Origin: a virus
IMG/VR virus record: IMGVR_UViG_3300027287_000002
Span: 1 to 64,000 of that record
Length of the DNA: 64,000 nucleotides
Direction: 5' to 3' (one strand)
A program made the position numbers and the translations under genes. The notes below the pieces were generated by a model that made no database searches, was not told the DNA's origin, and saw nothing but the letters and a program-made list of their open reading frames with translations. This document shows positions 31,330 to 39,485 of this stretch, one piece after another; position 1 is the first letter of the stretch; each line of letters begins with the position of its first letter.

Positions 31330-32877
31330 CTATTCATTTAAATCTTTAATCTTTAAACCATTTGAGATATATGGTCTAAATTCTAAATTCTTAATCATTT
31401 TATCAAATTGTTTTTGAAATGCTTTCGCAATATCGTTCGGATCAATTTGATCTTCAAGGTTGAGTTCTGCATTTTTATCAAAACTTTGATTATTGCCTGC
31501 ACTACTTTCATTTGAACTTTCAGATTGATCATCATCTGTGATTTGATCATCATCATCACCATCATCAATTTGATCATCATCAATTTGATCATCATCAATT
31601 TGATCATTACCATCAGTTTGATCATCACCATCAGTTTGATCATCATCAGATTGATCATCATCAGATTGATCATTACCATCAGATTGATCTTCCTTGCTGT
31701 CATCATCATCAGAAGGATTTTGATCATCACCATCAGTAGTTTGATCTTCTTTATCAGATTGGTCTTGATCATCCTTATCTTGATCATCCTTATCTTGATC
31801 ATCCTTATCTTGATCATCCTTATCAGATTGATCATCATCATTCTTATCGGATTGGTCTTGATCATCATCATTATCATCATCACCACCTTGACCACCATCA
31901 CAATCATCATCCTGATCATCATTAGGTTGGTCTTGATCATCATTAGGATCATTAGGTTGTGGATTTTTCTGTTGTGGTGGTTGTGGTTGTTGATCTTCTT
32001 TAGGTAACTGCAATGCCATAAGGATTTCCATTGCAATGGTTAAAGGTAAATGAACAGTTTTTTCAATTTCCTTTTCCATATCTGTTTTCTTTTTGAAAGT
32101 AGTATATTCATCAATACTTACTTGTAATTGTTGCCAAAGATGTTTAACAGATAATGCTACTTGCCAAAGTTTAGGATAAAGAGTTGCATACTCTTTAAAA
32201 ACTCTTTGTTGAGATTTTGATTTGTGGTCTTTACCTAAATCTCTAATCATAAGAGAAATGCAATTAGAAGGATTTTTTGCCATTTCACCAGATGTTCTTG
32301 CTTTACTTTCTAAGTCATTCCAAATCCATTCTTGAATAGAATGAAATCTAACTTCACTTTCAGGATAAAGTTTAGACATCATTTTTTCTAAACGAATATC
32401 TGCACAGACATTAGACCATCTGCCTAGAACTTTTAAAAGATTGAATTTCTTATCCACAAATTCTTTAAACACAGGAATGATTTTTTGTTGAGTAGTAGAA
32501 GATAAATCACTACCTGCCATATCACAAAGGATATGTCCAACTTCATGACTGCCACCACCTAAACCTATTGCACGATCAATAGAAACTAATTTACTTGCTT
32601 CAACACTAGGTAAAATCAATTTCACTTTACTAGAGTATTGCATTCTCATAGATGCTACATATTCAGATACAACCTTATTAAGATCAGTAGTATCTTTACT
32701 GAAATTTACTCTTGAACCAATATGTGCAATGGATAACACAGGGAAAAATGCACCTACTGCAAAAGTAGTACCTGAACGAACGATTTCAACACCCTTTGAA
32801 TCACACAATGCTTGGAATGCACCACGACCCATTTCAAGAGTATCTGCCTTATATAAAGAATTTTGACTAGCAACCAT
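31330..32877 (-). CDS. HEXXH metallopeptidase-like protein with long acidic repeat tail (515 aa)
   Basis: The N-terminal 300 residues carry GLGGGSHEVGHILCDM with His111-Glu112 and His115, a zinc-peptidase-type HEXXH site. WSNVCADIRLEKMMSKLYP, a second conserved-looking helix, follows and may supply the third ligand. A region of about 150 residues follows, dominated by Asp, Gln, Ser and Lys (repeats of DDQDK and DDQSD), then a short C-terminal domain. The architecture resembles the peptidase half of proteins that elsewhere are fused to a VWA domain and act with MoxR ATPases. Here the ATPase and VWA genes lie just beyond the divergent promoter at 34.0-36.0 kb. Catalytic activity is not proven. 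Confidence 0.75.
   Translation of the reverse strand: MVASQNSLYKADTLEMGRGAFQALCDSKGVEIVRSGTTFAVGAFFPVLSIAHIGSRVNFSKDTTDLNKVVSEYVASMRMQYSSKVKLILPSVEASKLVSIDRAIGLGGGSHEVGHILCDMAGSDLSSTTQQKIIPVFKEFVDKKFNLLKVLGRWSNVCADIRLEKMMSKLYPESEVRFHSIQEWIWNDLESKARTSGEMAKNPSNCISLMIRDLGKDHKSKSQQRVFKEYATLYPKLWQVALSVKHLWQQLQVSIDEYTTFKKKTDMEKEIEKTVHLPLTIAMEILMALQLPKEDQQPQPPQQKNPQPNDPNDDQDQPNDDQDDDCDGGQGGDDDNDDDQDQSDKNDDDQSDKDDQDKDDQDKDDQDKDDQDQSDKEDQTTDGDDQNPSDDDDSKEDQSDGNDQSDDDQSDDDQTDGDDQTDGNDQIDDDQIDDDQIDDGDDDDQITDDDQSESSNESSAGNNQSFDKNAELNLEDQIDPNDIAKAFQKQFDKMIKNLEFRPYISNGLKIKDLNE
31504..31960 (-). repeat. Intragenic Asp-codon tandem repeats
   Basis: Degenerate GATCATCA repeats, with a regular 15-bp TGATCATCCTTATCT unit repeated four times at about 31768-31825. 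They encode the acidic DQ/DK tail of the metallopeptidase-like protein. Replication slippage would make this region length-variable. Confidence 0.8.
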
Positions 32878-32921
32878 TTGGCTACACCTTTCAAAAAAAG
32901 AGATTGACGATATGTCATAAG

Positions 32922-32956
32922 CATAAACACTTTGGACTAAGATTTATTGCAAGTTC
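32922..32956 (-). promoter_or_regulatory. Class A promoter of the metallopeptidase-like gene
   Basis: Minus-strand TTGCAA (32952-32947) and GTGTTT (32930-32925), 22 nt apart. Confidence 0.75.
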
Positions 32957-32980
32957 ACTTATAATTAATTTTTTTTATTT

Positions 32981-33012
32981 TTTTCTGCATTTCTCTAGAG
33001 AAAAGCAGAAAA
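32981..33012. repeat. 32-bp inverted repeat between divergent class A promoters
   Basis: TTTTCTGC-A-TTTCTC-TA-GAGAAA-A-GCAGAAAA is symmetrical except for one A/A position per arm. It lies in the middle of the 283-bp divergent region, followed by repeated AAGTTATTA words (about 33050-33075). Candidate operator or bidirectional insulating hairpin. Confidence 0.6.
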
Positions 33013-33083
33013 TTTAGAAAATTTTTAGCCAGCGAAAAAAAGTATTAAAAAAGTTATTAGGAAAGTTATTAAAAAATATAAGT

Positions 33084-33117
33084 GAACTTGCAATAAAAGA
33101 AAAGCTCAAGTGTTTCT
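33084..33117 (+). promoter_or_regulatory. Class A promoter
   Basis: TTGCAA 33088-33093 and GTGTTT 33110-33115, 22 nt apart, before the gene at 33161. The leader contains ACACAAACAAACCAAACC, similar to leaders of other class A genes. Confidence 0.75.
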
Positions 33118-33160
33118 GACTACACAAACAAACCAAACCTAAAAAAAGGATGTAATCCAA

Positions 33161-33958
33161 ATGGATATTACAGCACAAATTCGCAATACAGTTCGCACAG
33201 CATTACCTGCATTTTTAGATGCAAATGCACCTATCAGAAACATTGAAGCAAAAGCAGGTCTTTTAAAGCAACTTGGTTTTACAAGTGATCAATTTGGTTT
33301 CACTGACTCAGGTGTTAGCAAGATTGAAATTCTCATCGGTAATGAATTTTTCAGATTAAAGAAGATGGGTCAAGTTGAACAAGATGGTTGGATTTGGAAA
33401 GTATGTAAAGATCAATCTGTTCAACCTGTCATTGAAGAAGTAGAACCTGTGATTGAAACTCAACCTGTGATTGAAACAATGGTAGTAGACATACAAGAAG
33501 AAACACAACCATCAAATGATGAGTTAGTAAATCCTGCATTAAGCAATCCTTTATTGAGATGTGATGGATTTAGAAACTCATTGATAGAAAGTATGCAGTG
33601 TTATGGCAACTATGACAAAAAAGAATGTAATGGTTGTTTACTAGCATTTTGGTGTAATTCATTTACCAATTTCAGAAAAGAAGAAAAGAAAGCAGATAGA
33701 CAGGCAAAAAAACAAGCAAAGAGTGCAAAAGAAGCATTACTAGAAAAGTATGCAGATAAAAGTGTTTCTTTGACAAACCTATTAAACTTGATAGGCAATG
33801 CAGTAGAAGTAACAAATACAAGTGGTGGTCAAACCTATTGTATGTTTAACACCACAATAGAAATTGCAAAAGATGCACCTTGTTTTTTTGTTAAGAACTT
33901 TGGTCTTATTTCAGTAGAAATCTACAATGAGATGAAACAAGTAGTAGTACAAAAATAA
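33161..33958 (+). CDS. Unknown protein with cysteine cluster, next to the MoxR/VWA genes (265 aa)
   Basis: AAAAAAGGATGTAATCCAA precedes the ATG. The N-terminal 85 residues look like a small helical/winged domain. A linker follows with repeated PVIE units (PVIEEVEPVIETQPVIET). A cysteine-rich section comes next (LLRCDGF, ESMQCYGNYDKKECNGCLLAFWC) that could bind zinc, and then a Lys/Ala-rich helix. It sits between the metallopeptidase-like and MoxR genes, each with its own class A promoter, so it may be the fourth member of that set. No family recognised. Confidence 0.75.
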   Translation: MDITAQIRNTVRTALPAFLDANAPIRNIEAKAGLLKQLGFTSDQFGFTDSGVSKIEILIGNEFFRLKKMGQVEQDGWIWKVCKDQSVQPVIEEVEPVIETQPVIETMVVDIQEETQPSNDELVNPALSNPLLRCDGFRNSLIESMQCYGNYDKKECNGCLLAFWCNSFTNFRKEEKKADRQAKKQAKSAKEALLEKYADKSVSLTNLLNLIGNAVEVTNTSGGQTYCMFNTTIEIAKDAPCFFVKNFGLISVEIYNEMKQVVVQK

Positions 33959-33963
33959 ATACC

Positions 33964-33996
33964 AACTTGCAATAAACCTAAATCCTAAGTGTTATA
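33964..33996 (+). promoter_or_regulatory. Class A promoter of the MoxR-type gene
   Basis: TTGCAA 33967-33972 and GTGTTA 33989-33994, 22 nt apart. Confidence 0.75.
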
Positions 33997-34035
33997 GCTT
34001 ATAACCAATCCAATCCTAACAAAAGGAAAATCCAA

Positions 34036-35061
34036 ATGGCAGTAGTAAGAACTCCAATTTTAAATCTCAATAATGGTTTCACCAAGTCTTTCTCAGGCAT
34101 CAATGCAAAGGTCAATCCTTTAACAGATGCAGATTTAAAGAAAGCAAATTGTTTTGCACCATCTGTTAAGCATTATGTACCTACAACAGATAGATGGGTT
34201 CAACTTGCAGTCATGACAGCATTGAAATCCAAAAAACATTTATATGTACACGGTAAAGCAGGTTCAGGTAAAGATGCACTTTTCCAACAAGTAGCAAATC
34301 AATACAGAATTCCATTCATCAATCTTTCTTTTAAAGAAGGTGTAGATGTGAATGAATGGATTATCAGAAGAGAAATCAAGGCAGAACAAGGTGGTTTTTC
34401 TACCAAGATTGAAGAAGGTGTATTACTCAAGGCAATAAAAGGTTTTGAATGTGAAGATGGCAGTAGAATACCATATATGATTTTGATTTCAGATATGGAT
34501 AGAGCATTACCATCACAACTTGAAGTATTAAGACAAGCATTGCAAGAAGGTACATCTGCATACTTGATCAATCCTATTGATGGTGAACCTATCAATGTAT
34601 TAGAAGGTACATTGTTTGCATTAACAGGCAATAGTGCATTAGATGGTGATTTAAGAGGCAATATGGTTAGCAATAGACTAGATGCAAGTATCTTGAATAG
34701 ACTTGTCTGTGTTCGTGCAAACAATCCAACTGATGAATTTTATATCAAGATACTTGCAAATGAGTTTCCTACCTTGACAAAAGATCAATGTCAATTGTTA
34801 ATCACTTGCATGAATGCAACCAGCAAAATGGCAGAAGATTTAGCATTACCTATTGAGATCAGTATCAGAACTACTAAGGCATGGGCAAGACTTGCAATAG
34901 ATGCACTAGAATGTGGACTAGCAAAGAACTTTAAACAAGCAATCCAATTTGGATTTGATGGTGTTATAGATGGTTTCTTTAGTAATCCTGTGCAAGCAGA
35001 ATCAATTAGAGGTGCAATTGATAATTTAGTAGGTGGCAGTGCAGAAGCAATTTTATATTAA
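34036..35061 (+). CDS. MoxR/CobS-type AAA+ ATPase (341 aa)
   Basis: AAA+ ATPase with Walker A HGKAGSGKDALF (about residues 72-83), Walker B MILISDMDRA, a sensor-1-like ALTGNSALDGD, and the arginine-bearing LNRLVCVRANNP strand that follows in MoxR-group enzymes. MoxR ATPases remodel or insert cofactors into client proteins, working with VWA-domain partners. Residue choice at Walker B (SDMD rather than the more usual DEID) is somewhat divergent. AAAAGGAAAATCCAA precedes the ATG. The VWA protein gene follows after its own promoter, and a HEXXH protein is divergent upstream. Confidence 0.87.
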   Translation: MAVVRTPILNLNNGFTKSFSGINAKVNPLTDADLKKANCFAPSVKHYVPTTDRWVQLAVMTALKSKKHLYVHGKAGSGKDALFQQVANQYRIPFINLSFKEGVDVNEWIIRREIKAEQGGFSTKIEEGVLLKAIKGFECEDGSRIPYMILISDMDRALPSQLEVLRQALQEGTSAYLINPIDGEPINVLEGTLFALTGNSALDGDLRGNMVSNRLDASILNRLVCVRANNPTDEFYIKILANEFPTLTKDQCQLLITCMNATSKMAEDLALPIEISIRTTKAWARLAIDALECGLAKNFKQAIQFGFDGVIDGFFSNPVQAESIRGAIDNLVGGSAEAILY

Positions 35062-35068
35062 TCGGATC

Positions 35069-35101
35069 TACTTGCAATAAATTTAAATTCTAAGTGTTTA
35101 G
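35069..35101 (+). promoter_or_regulatory. Class A promoter of the VWA gene
   Basis: TTGCAA 35072-35077 and GTGTTT 35094-35099, 22 nt apart; the context CTACTTGCAATAAA...TAAGTGTTTA is close to consensus. Confidence 0.78.
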
Positions 35102-35132
35102 CTAATATCTCTAATCCAAAGGATAAAAACTC

Positions 35133-35969
35133 ATGTATCTAAATCATTTTAAAAATGTTCAAGAAGAATTAAGAAAATATGCAGTCGTTAAGACAAACGA
35201 ACTTCGCAGGATTTTACTTGATGACCAAAATAAGAAATCATTTACAAAGAATGGTTTAAGTTTAAATGGTCGTGGCATTGTCAATACAGCAATTGCAATT
35301 GCAAATGGCAGGGAAAATTTAGATAGGTATAAGACCTTCCAGCAAAAGCAAACTACTCTTGCAGGATTTTCATTTGCATTTGATTTCTCAGGCAGTATGG
35401 CAAATGGTGGCATCACAGGCAGTTGTTCTTTTTTACCTAGATACCATGCACTTGTTTTAGCAATGGAAAGTTTATTAAATGTCATTACTCCATTTGGCAT
35501 AAAATCTTATATTGGTGGTGTCTTATTTGAACATAGTAGAAGAGATCAACACCAATTCCAAACAAGTACTGATAACTTGCAAATCTCTTTAAAGGTTATT
35601 AAAAAAGATACTGAAAGATTTGATATCAATCGTGCATTTACAGGTACTCAACCTAAATCAAGTACATACCTTTGTGCATATGCACAAGGTGCAATTGAAA
35701 TGGCAAAAAGAATAAAAGGTGTAGATAAGCGAATAGCAATCTATATGACAGATGGTGAAGATTGGACTTCTTTACCTTATCTCAAATCAATTCAAGAACA
35801 AGCAAAATCTGAAGGCATTGATTTGATCTGTGCAGTTTTAGACCTTGATTTAGATCAAAGAATGATTTCAGAATTGAAAGCAAAAGAAATAAATTTAGCA
35901 GTGTTTAAAACACCTCAAGAATTTATATCATCATTAACAGAAGTATTAAAAAACATCTACATAGGATAA
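35133..35969 (+). CDS. VWA-domain protein with intact MIDAS (278 aa)
   Basis: The N-terminal 75 residues are helical. The VWA domain starts at GFSFAFDFSGSMANGG, where Asp84-x-Ser86-x-Ser88 forms the metal-ion-dependent adhesion site; a threonine position (GTQPKSSTYL) and IAIYMTDGEDWTS complete it. Such proteins bind a metal and a partner, commonly a MoxR ATPase, and often act as the client-recognition half of the machine. TCCAAAGGATAAAAACTC precedes the ATG. It directly follows the MoxR-type gene, and the HTH-array gene starts 2 bp after its stop. Confidence 0.85.
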   Translation: MYLNHFKNVQEELRKYAVVKTNELRRILLDDQNKKSFTKNGLSLNGRGIVNTAIAIANGRENLDRYKTFQQKQTTLAGFSFAFDFSGSMANGGITGSCSFLPRYHALVLAMESLLNVITPFGIKSYIGGVLFEHSRRDQHQFQTSTDNLQISLKVIKKDTERFDINRAFTGTQPKSSTYLCAYAQGAIEMAKRIKGVDKRIAIYMTDGEDWTSLPYLKSIQEQAKSEGIDLICAVLDLDLDQRMISELKAKEINLAVFKTPQEFISSLTEVLKNIYIG

Positions 35970-35971
35970 AA

Positions 35972-36823
35972 ATGACTTCCTTCTCATTCAAAACTTTATT
36001 GAAAGTTGTTAGCAAAGAAGAACTACAGGCTATTGCTACTTCTTCTTTGAATATCGATGATCTATGCACAAAACTTAATCTCAATAAAATGCAGATTAGA
36101 TACCTTTACTCTAAAGCAGGCATTGAACTGTCTTTATTTAAATCCAAAAAACTTATTCCTAATCCAGCACAGATATTCTCTAAAGAAGATCTCATTGTGC
36201 ATATAGGCAAACCTTTACAGGTTGTCTGTAAAGAACTTAATCTGAAACCTAAAAAAGTTATTAAACTCTTTACTGAAAACAATTTACCTGTTCCTGTTCG
36301 TTCTAATAACTTTGCATCTAAATGTCCTGTTAGTAAACAAGACCTAGAACATGATTATATCACTTTAAAGAAGTCTTTAAGTTTTATAGGTGAAAAATAT
36401 GATGTCAGTAAACAGCAAGTTTCTAATTGGCTGTATTTCTATCAAATACCTGTAAGGTCAAGAGGCACTATACCTGAAATTCCTAGAAAGACTAGAAAAC
36501 ATCCCATGTGGTCTTGGACAGATGAAGAGTTCTTAAATAAAGTTAAGAGTTCTATCAGTTCGCAGGACTTCTGTAAAAAAGAAAATATCTCTTATGCACT
36601 CTTTAATAATTTCATTAAAGAAAGAGGTCTTAAACCACCTTTCCCAAAGCAAAAATTTCTTTTTACCAAAGAATATATAATAGATCTGTATCTGGTCAAG
36701 AGCATGACTATTAAAGAAATAGCAGAACAGGAAGGCTGTCATTGGCAAACCATTAATAGATGTTTAAAAGCATTTGGTCTTACAGGCAGTAAACCTAAAA
36801 GAAAAAGAAAGAACTTGCAATAA
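35972..36823 (+). CDS. Five-repeat helix-turn-helix array protein (283 aa)
   Basis: The protein splits into about five HTH-like units with longer linkers than its relatives; clear ones are SLSFIGEKYDVSKQQVSNWL (unit 3) and TIKEIAEQEGCHWQTINRCL (unit 5). A tryptophan-containing basic linker (TRKHPMWSWTDEEF) separates units 3 and 4, and the end is very basic (SKPKRKRKNLQ). It starts 2 bp after the VWA gene, so it is probably co-expressed with the MoxR/VWA set. No catalytic domain. The next class A promoter overlaps its last codons. Confidence 0.8.
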   Translation: MTSFSFKTLLKVVSKEELQAIATSSLNIDDLCTKLNLNKMQIRYLYSKAGIELSLFKSKKLIPNPAQIFSKEDLIVHIGKPLQVVCKELNLKPKKVIKLFTENNLPVPVRSNNFASKCPVSKQDLEHDYITLKKSLSFIGEKYDVSKQQVSNWLYFYQIPVRSRGTIPEIPRKTRKHPMWSWTDEEFLNKVKSSISSQDFCKKENISYALFNNFIKERGLKPPFPKQKFLFTKEYIIDLYLVKSMTIKEIAEQEGCHWQTINRCLKAFGLTGSKPKRKRKNLQ

Positions 36824-36845
36824 ATTTATATGGTTTAGTGTTTTA
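36812..36845 (+). promoter_or_regulatory. Class A promoter inside the end of the HTH-array gene
   Basis: TTGCAA 36815-36820 encodes the last residues (Leu-Gln) of the upstream protein; GTGTTT at 36838-36843 is 23 nt away. It drives the SWIM gene at 36869. Confidence 0.7.
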
Positions 36846-36868
36846 GATAGTGAAAGGAAAGATGAAAA

Positions 36869-37213
36869 ATGAAAAATATTCTCACTATCAAAGATTATAC
36901 CTGCACTAGAACAGTTAGTGCAAATGGCAATGCAACCTACCTTTGTACCTGTCCTGCATGGGATATGGCAATGAAAAGAGGTGTACCTTGTAAGCATATC
37001 TTATCAATCTTGTTTACAGGTTGTGATGTAACAAAATGGGAAACCATTCGTACAGCATTCGCAAAACAATTTAATATGTTACCTAGTAAAGCAGAAGTCA
37101 TTTTAGGTAAAGGATTGAGATATAATGAACCTTCTGTTATTGAATGGTATGCAGATTATCAAAAATCACAAATCAAAAACATACCTAAAGAATTTGTTAT
37201 TGGCGACATTTAG
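36869..37213 (+). CDS. SWIM zinc-finger protein (114 aa)
   Basis: The CxCxnCxH pattern of SWIM domains is visible: CTCPAWDMAMKRGVPCKH at about residues 26-43 with flanking YLCTCPAW. SWIM domains bind DNA or proteins and occur with MuDR transposases, SNF2 helicases and Sws1-type recombination proteins. Here the domain stands almost alone, followed by 60 residues of helix. It is the last gene of the MoxR/VWA/HTH neighbourhood on this strand. The 3' end overlaps the convergent gene by 17 bp. Confidence 0.8.
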   Translation: MKNILTIKDYTCTRTVSANGNATYLCTCPAWDMAMKRGVPCKHILSILFTGCDVTKWETIRTAFAKQFNMLPSKAEVILGKGLRYNEPSVIEWYADYQKSQIKNIPKEFVIGDI

Positions 37214-38039
37214 ATAAAATATATAAATAAGCAACTCTTTGAATACTGCTTCTTCGTAGACTAGCTACTCTACCTGTTGTATAATTACAGACACCTACAT
37301 CTAAAATATGCTTTCCATCAGGATAAGCAGTAATAACTTTTAAAGTATTAAACCTGCTCAAATATGGTTTTTTCTTTTTTTCTTGCTCTAATGTTTTAAT
37401 ATCATCTTCTTCTTGTTTCTTCTTATCTTCTTTTTCTTTTTCTGTTAATGGTTTCTTATCGTCTTCATCAAAATGTTCTTTCGACACTTCTACATTAGAT
37501 TGGTTTTCTGCTAAAAACACATACCAATAACCACTAATTTTCATTTCAAAAGGTTCTGTGCCTGCAGGATAATTTTTACCACTTGCTTTAGCCATACCTG
37601 TTGGATACCAAGTATCACCACTTCTCTTGAATCCCTTTTTATAGTTATTTTCCATATACCTTTCATAATTATTTAAAAATTTCCTAACAGCAGATTGAAC
37701 AAAACTTAATGGCATTCCTCTGTAATCTAACATCATTTGACAATGTGGTTCAATAAAGATTTGTTTAAAAAATCTTTTTTCATTAAGATCTAAGGTACAC
37801 ACTTTTCGTGGATAGATATGCCACTCCCAACCTTTATCAGTATTTATCTTTGGTAAATTTGCTAAAGCATCTTCAAGTTTGTTATTCTGATTTGCCATCT
37901 CATCTTGAAATTCTTTAAACTTAGCTTGATTGAAGTCCAAAACTCTCTTATGTGTTAAACACCAGCCTGCTCCTCTGCCTACACTACCATAAGGTGGATT
38001 TAAATCCTTCAGTCTAAATGCTCTTTTTCTTAATCTCAT
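37197..38039 (-). CDS. Unknown late-type protein with charged insert (280 aa)
   Basis: ATTACAGGAGTATAAGAAA precedes the ATG, and a class B-like promoter lies at 38083-38103. The N-terminus is strongly basic (MRLRKRAFRLKDLNPPYGS). The middle has GWEWHIYPRKVCTLDLN and a beta-rich section. A lysine/glutamate-rich low-complexity insert follows (TEKEKEDKKKQEEDDIKTL) and then a conserved-looking end. It is probably a virion or packaged DNA-binding protein given its promoter and basic start; no homology recognised. Confidence 0.7.
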   Translation of the reverse strand: MRLRKRAFRLKDLNPPYGSVGRGAGWCLTHKRVLDFNQAKFKEFQDEMANQNNKLEDALANLPKINTDKGWEWHIYPRKVCTLDLNEKRFFKQIFIEPHCQMMLDYRGMPLSFVQSAVRKFLNNYERYMENNYKKGFKRSGDTWYPTGMAKASGKNYPAGTEPFEMKISGYWYVFLAENQSNVEVSKEHFDEDDKKPLTEKEKEDKKKQEEDDIKTLEQEKKKKPYLSRFNTLKVITAYPDGKHILDVGVCNYTTGRVASLRRSSIQRVAYLYILSKCRQ

Positions 38040-38076
38040 TTTCTTATACTCCTGTAATCCTTTAATCAGATGTTTC

Positions 38077-38400
38077 CTATGTTCTTAAAATAAATAAAGT
38101 ATTAAATTCTTCTTTTAATATATCTAGTTCTTCACTGCTTAACTCTAAAACATCCGTGTGCTTTATATACTTCTGGTCAAAACAAACACCTATTGTTTTA
38201 ATAAGCATATTGCCTAATACTTTCCTGTGATGAATGCCTACAGGTACTAATAAAGCATAATGCACTTCTCTATTACTACCTGTACTGATTAAAACTTCTA
38301 CTATAATGCCTAAACTCTCAATCCATATAAAATTTGGATCATAATAAGCTACTCTTTTATCTACCAAAAGGTAATCAAATAAATCTTTTAAGGTAATCAT
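38077..38400 (-). CDS. Unknown small protein (107 aa)
   Basis: The start is uncertain: ATG at 38400 (MITLKDLFDYLL) or a TTG at 38415 giving five more residues; neither has a strong ribosome site. The protein appears alpha/beta (GIIVEVLISTGSNREVHYAL). No family recognised. It diverges from the gene at 38481 across a class A promoter. Confidence 0.6.
   Translation of the reverse strand: MITLKDLFDYLLVDKRVAYYDPNFIWIESLGIIVEVLISTGSNREVHYALLVPVGIHHRKVLGNMLIKTIGVCFDQKYIKHTDVLELSSEELDILKEEFNTLFILRT
38083..38103 (-). promoter_or_regulatory. Class B-like (late-type) promoter
   Basis: On the minus strand TAATACTTTATTTATTTTAAG, matching the TAATAYTTTATTTAT part of class B, about 45 nt before the start at 38039 and overlapping the end of the upstream gene. 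Confidence 0.4.
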
Positions 38401-38413
38401 CTTTTTTTTACTC

Positions 38414-38446
38414 AACTTGCAAGAATTTTAAATCTTAAGTGTTTAT
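38414..38446 (+). promoter_or_regulatory. Class A promoter
   Basis: TTGCAA 38417-38422 and GTGTTT 38439-38444, 22 nt apart, before 38481. Confidence 0.75.
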
Positions 38447-38480
38447 GTCTTACATATACAAACTGAAAGGTTAAAATCTT

Positions 38481-39065
38481 ATGTCATCTAAAAATACTGA
38501 CATCAAATTCCAAACAGATAAACAAAATGCACCATCTTGGACAGTCAAGATGGAATTTATGGAAGGTGTTTCTCTAGAAAGAAACCATTCTTTCTTAGGT
38601 GTATATCCTAAATTGGCAGTTCAAAATGATAACCATTCTGTTATCTCTTTTAACTGTTTTGGTTTAAGATACAAACATATGGATAAATTCTCTATCTCTA
38701 TCTCTAATGGTAGTGCAGAAATTGAAAAGTTTAAACTACCTGTAGGTATGTCCTTTGGCAGTGAAAAATTTCTACAATTTAATCTATATCCTACAAGTAA
38801 CACAGGCAGTATTACTGTCACTGATACTTTTAAATCATATGTCTTAACTTGGGAAGAAAAAGATGATCATGTCAGTTTAAAATGCAAAGACTTCCAAGTA
38901 GCAATCAATTATGTACATGGTGTTATTGATATTCCTAACATCACTGAAAATCAAATGATGTTAGATTTCTTTCTTCAATGTAAAGAAAAAAGCAATGATG
39001 CAGAAAATGACAAGTTTTTAGAAAAAATGATTGATAAATATTATAAGAATACAAACCTACAATAA
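38481..39065 (+). CDS. Beta-rich early-type protein, paralog of 40124 (194 aa)
   Basis: ACTGAAAGGTTAAAATCTT precedes the ATG. It shares with the protein at 40124 FGLRYKHMDKFSISIS, TGSITVTDTFKSY..TWEE and HGVIDIPN. The pattern suggests a beta-sandwich or lipocalin-like domain (a repeated fluorescent hydrophobic strand pattern), but no family is recognised. It is the first of four closely packed genes (38481, 39077, 39486, 39712). Confidence 0.78.
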   Translation: MSSKNTDIKFQTDKQNAPSWTVKMEFMEGVSLERNHSFLGVYPKLAVQNDNHSVISFNCFGLRYKHMDKFSISISNGSAEIEKFKLPVGMSFGSEKFLQFNLYPTSNTGSITVTDTFKSYVLTWEEKDDHVSLKCKDFQVAINYVHGVIDIPNITENQMMLDFFLQCKEKSNDAENDKFLEKMIDKYYKNTNLQ

Positions 39066-39076
39066 AGGAACTCGTT

Positions 39077-39484
39077 TTGAAAACTCAAATCTTAAACACT
39101 ATGCGATTAGCTTTTGCTTTAAAACTCTTAACCAAAAATGAGTTTTTTACTTTAGCACCTTTACCTGACTTCATTAAAACTAAAGATACCAATGGTCAAT
39201 TAGACCTTGATATTGAAAAATCTGCACCTAAAGACTACACATATAAGTTCTTTATCTCTAAAAACTCTACTGAACTTAGATTAGGTAACTTTTATGCAGT
39301 TGAAGTACTTCAAAATACTAATCGTATTCTCATTACTCAACACCTGTCTTATGAAGATAAAGATCCTGTTCTCTTAAATGATGAGTGTTGCATCTCTTCT
39401 TCTGTTAATGGTTTTGGCTGTTCTAAAGATCTTATTGACTACCTTGTCTTTCTTTTCTCTACAGATGAAAACAAAATACAGTAA
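39077..39484 (+). CDS. Unknown early-type protein, TTG start (135 aa)
   Basis: The likely start is a TTG (MKTQILNTMRLAFALKLL) with AATAAAGGAACTCGTT in front; the first in-frame ATG is 24 nt further. The protein has strand-rich sections (NRILITQHLSYEDKDPVLL) like other small proteins of this block. It ends one base before the next ATG. Confidence 0.7.
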   Translation: MKTQILNTMRLAFALKLLTKNEFFTLAPLPDFIKTKDTNGQLDLDIEKSAPKDYTYKFFISKNSTELRLGNFYAVEVLQNTNRILITQHLSYEDKDPVLLNDECCISSSVNGFGCSKDLIDYLVFLFSTDENKIQ

Positions 39485-39485
39485 A

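Noticed and set aside
31765-31825. Regular 15-bp repeats as a CRISPR array
   Set aside because: Units are directly adjacent with no spacers and lie in a coding frame; no cas genes seen.
31525-32036. Long open frames rich in Ile or Met-Ile-Lys on both strands across the acidic tail
   Set aside because: They are by-products of the GATCAT-type repeats that encode the Asp/Gln tail in the real frame; no ribosome sites and implausible composition.
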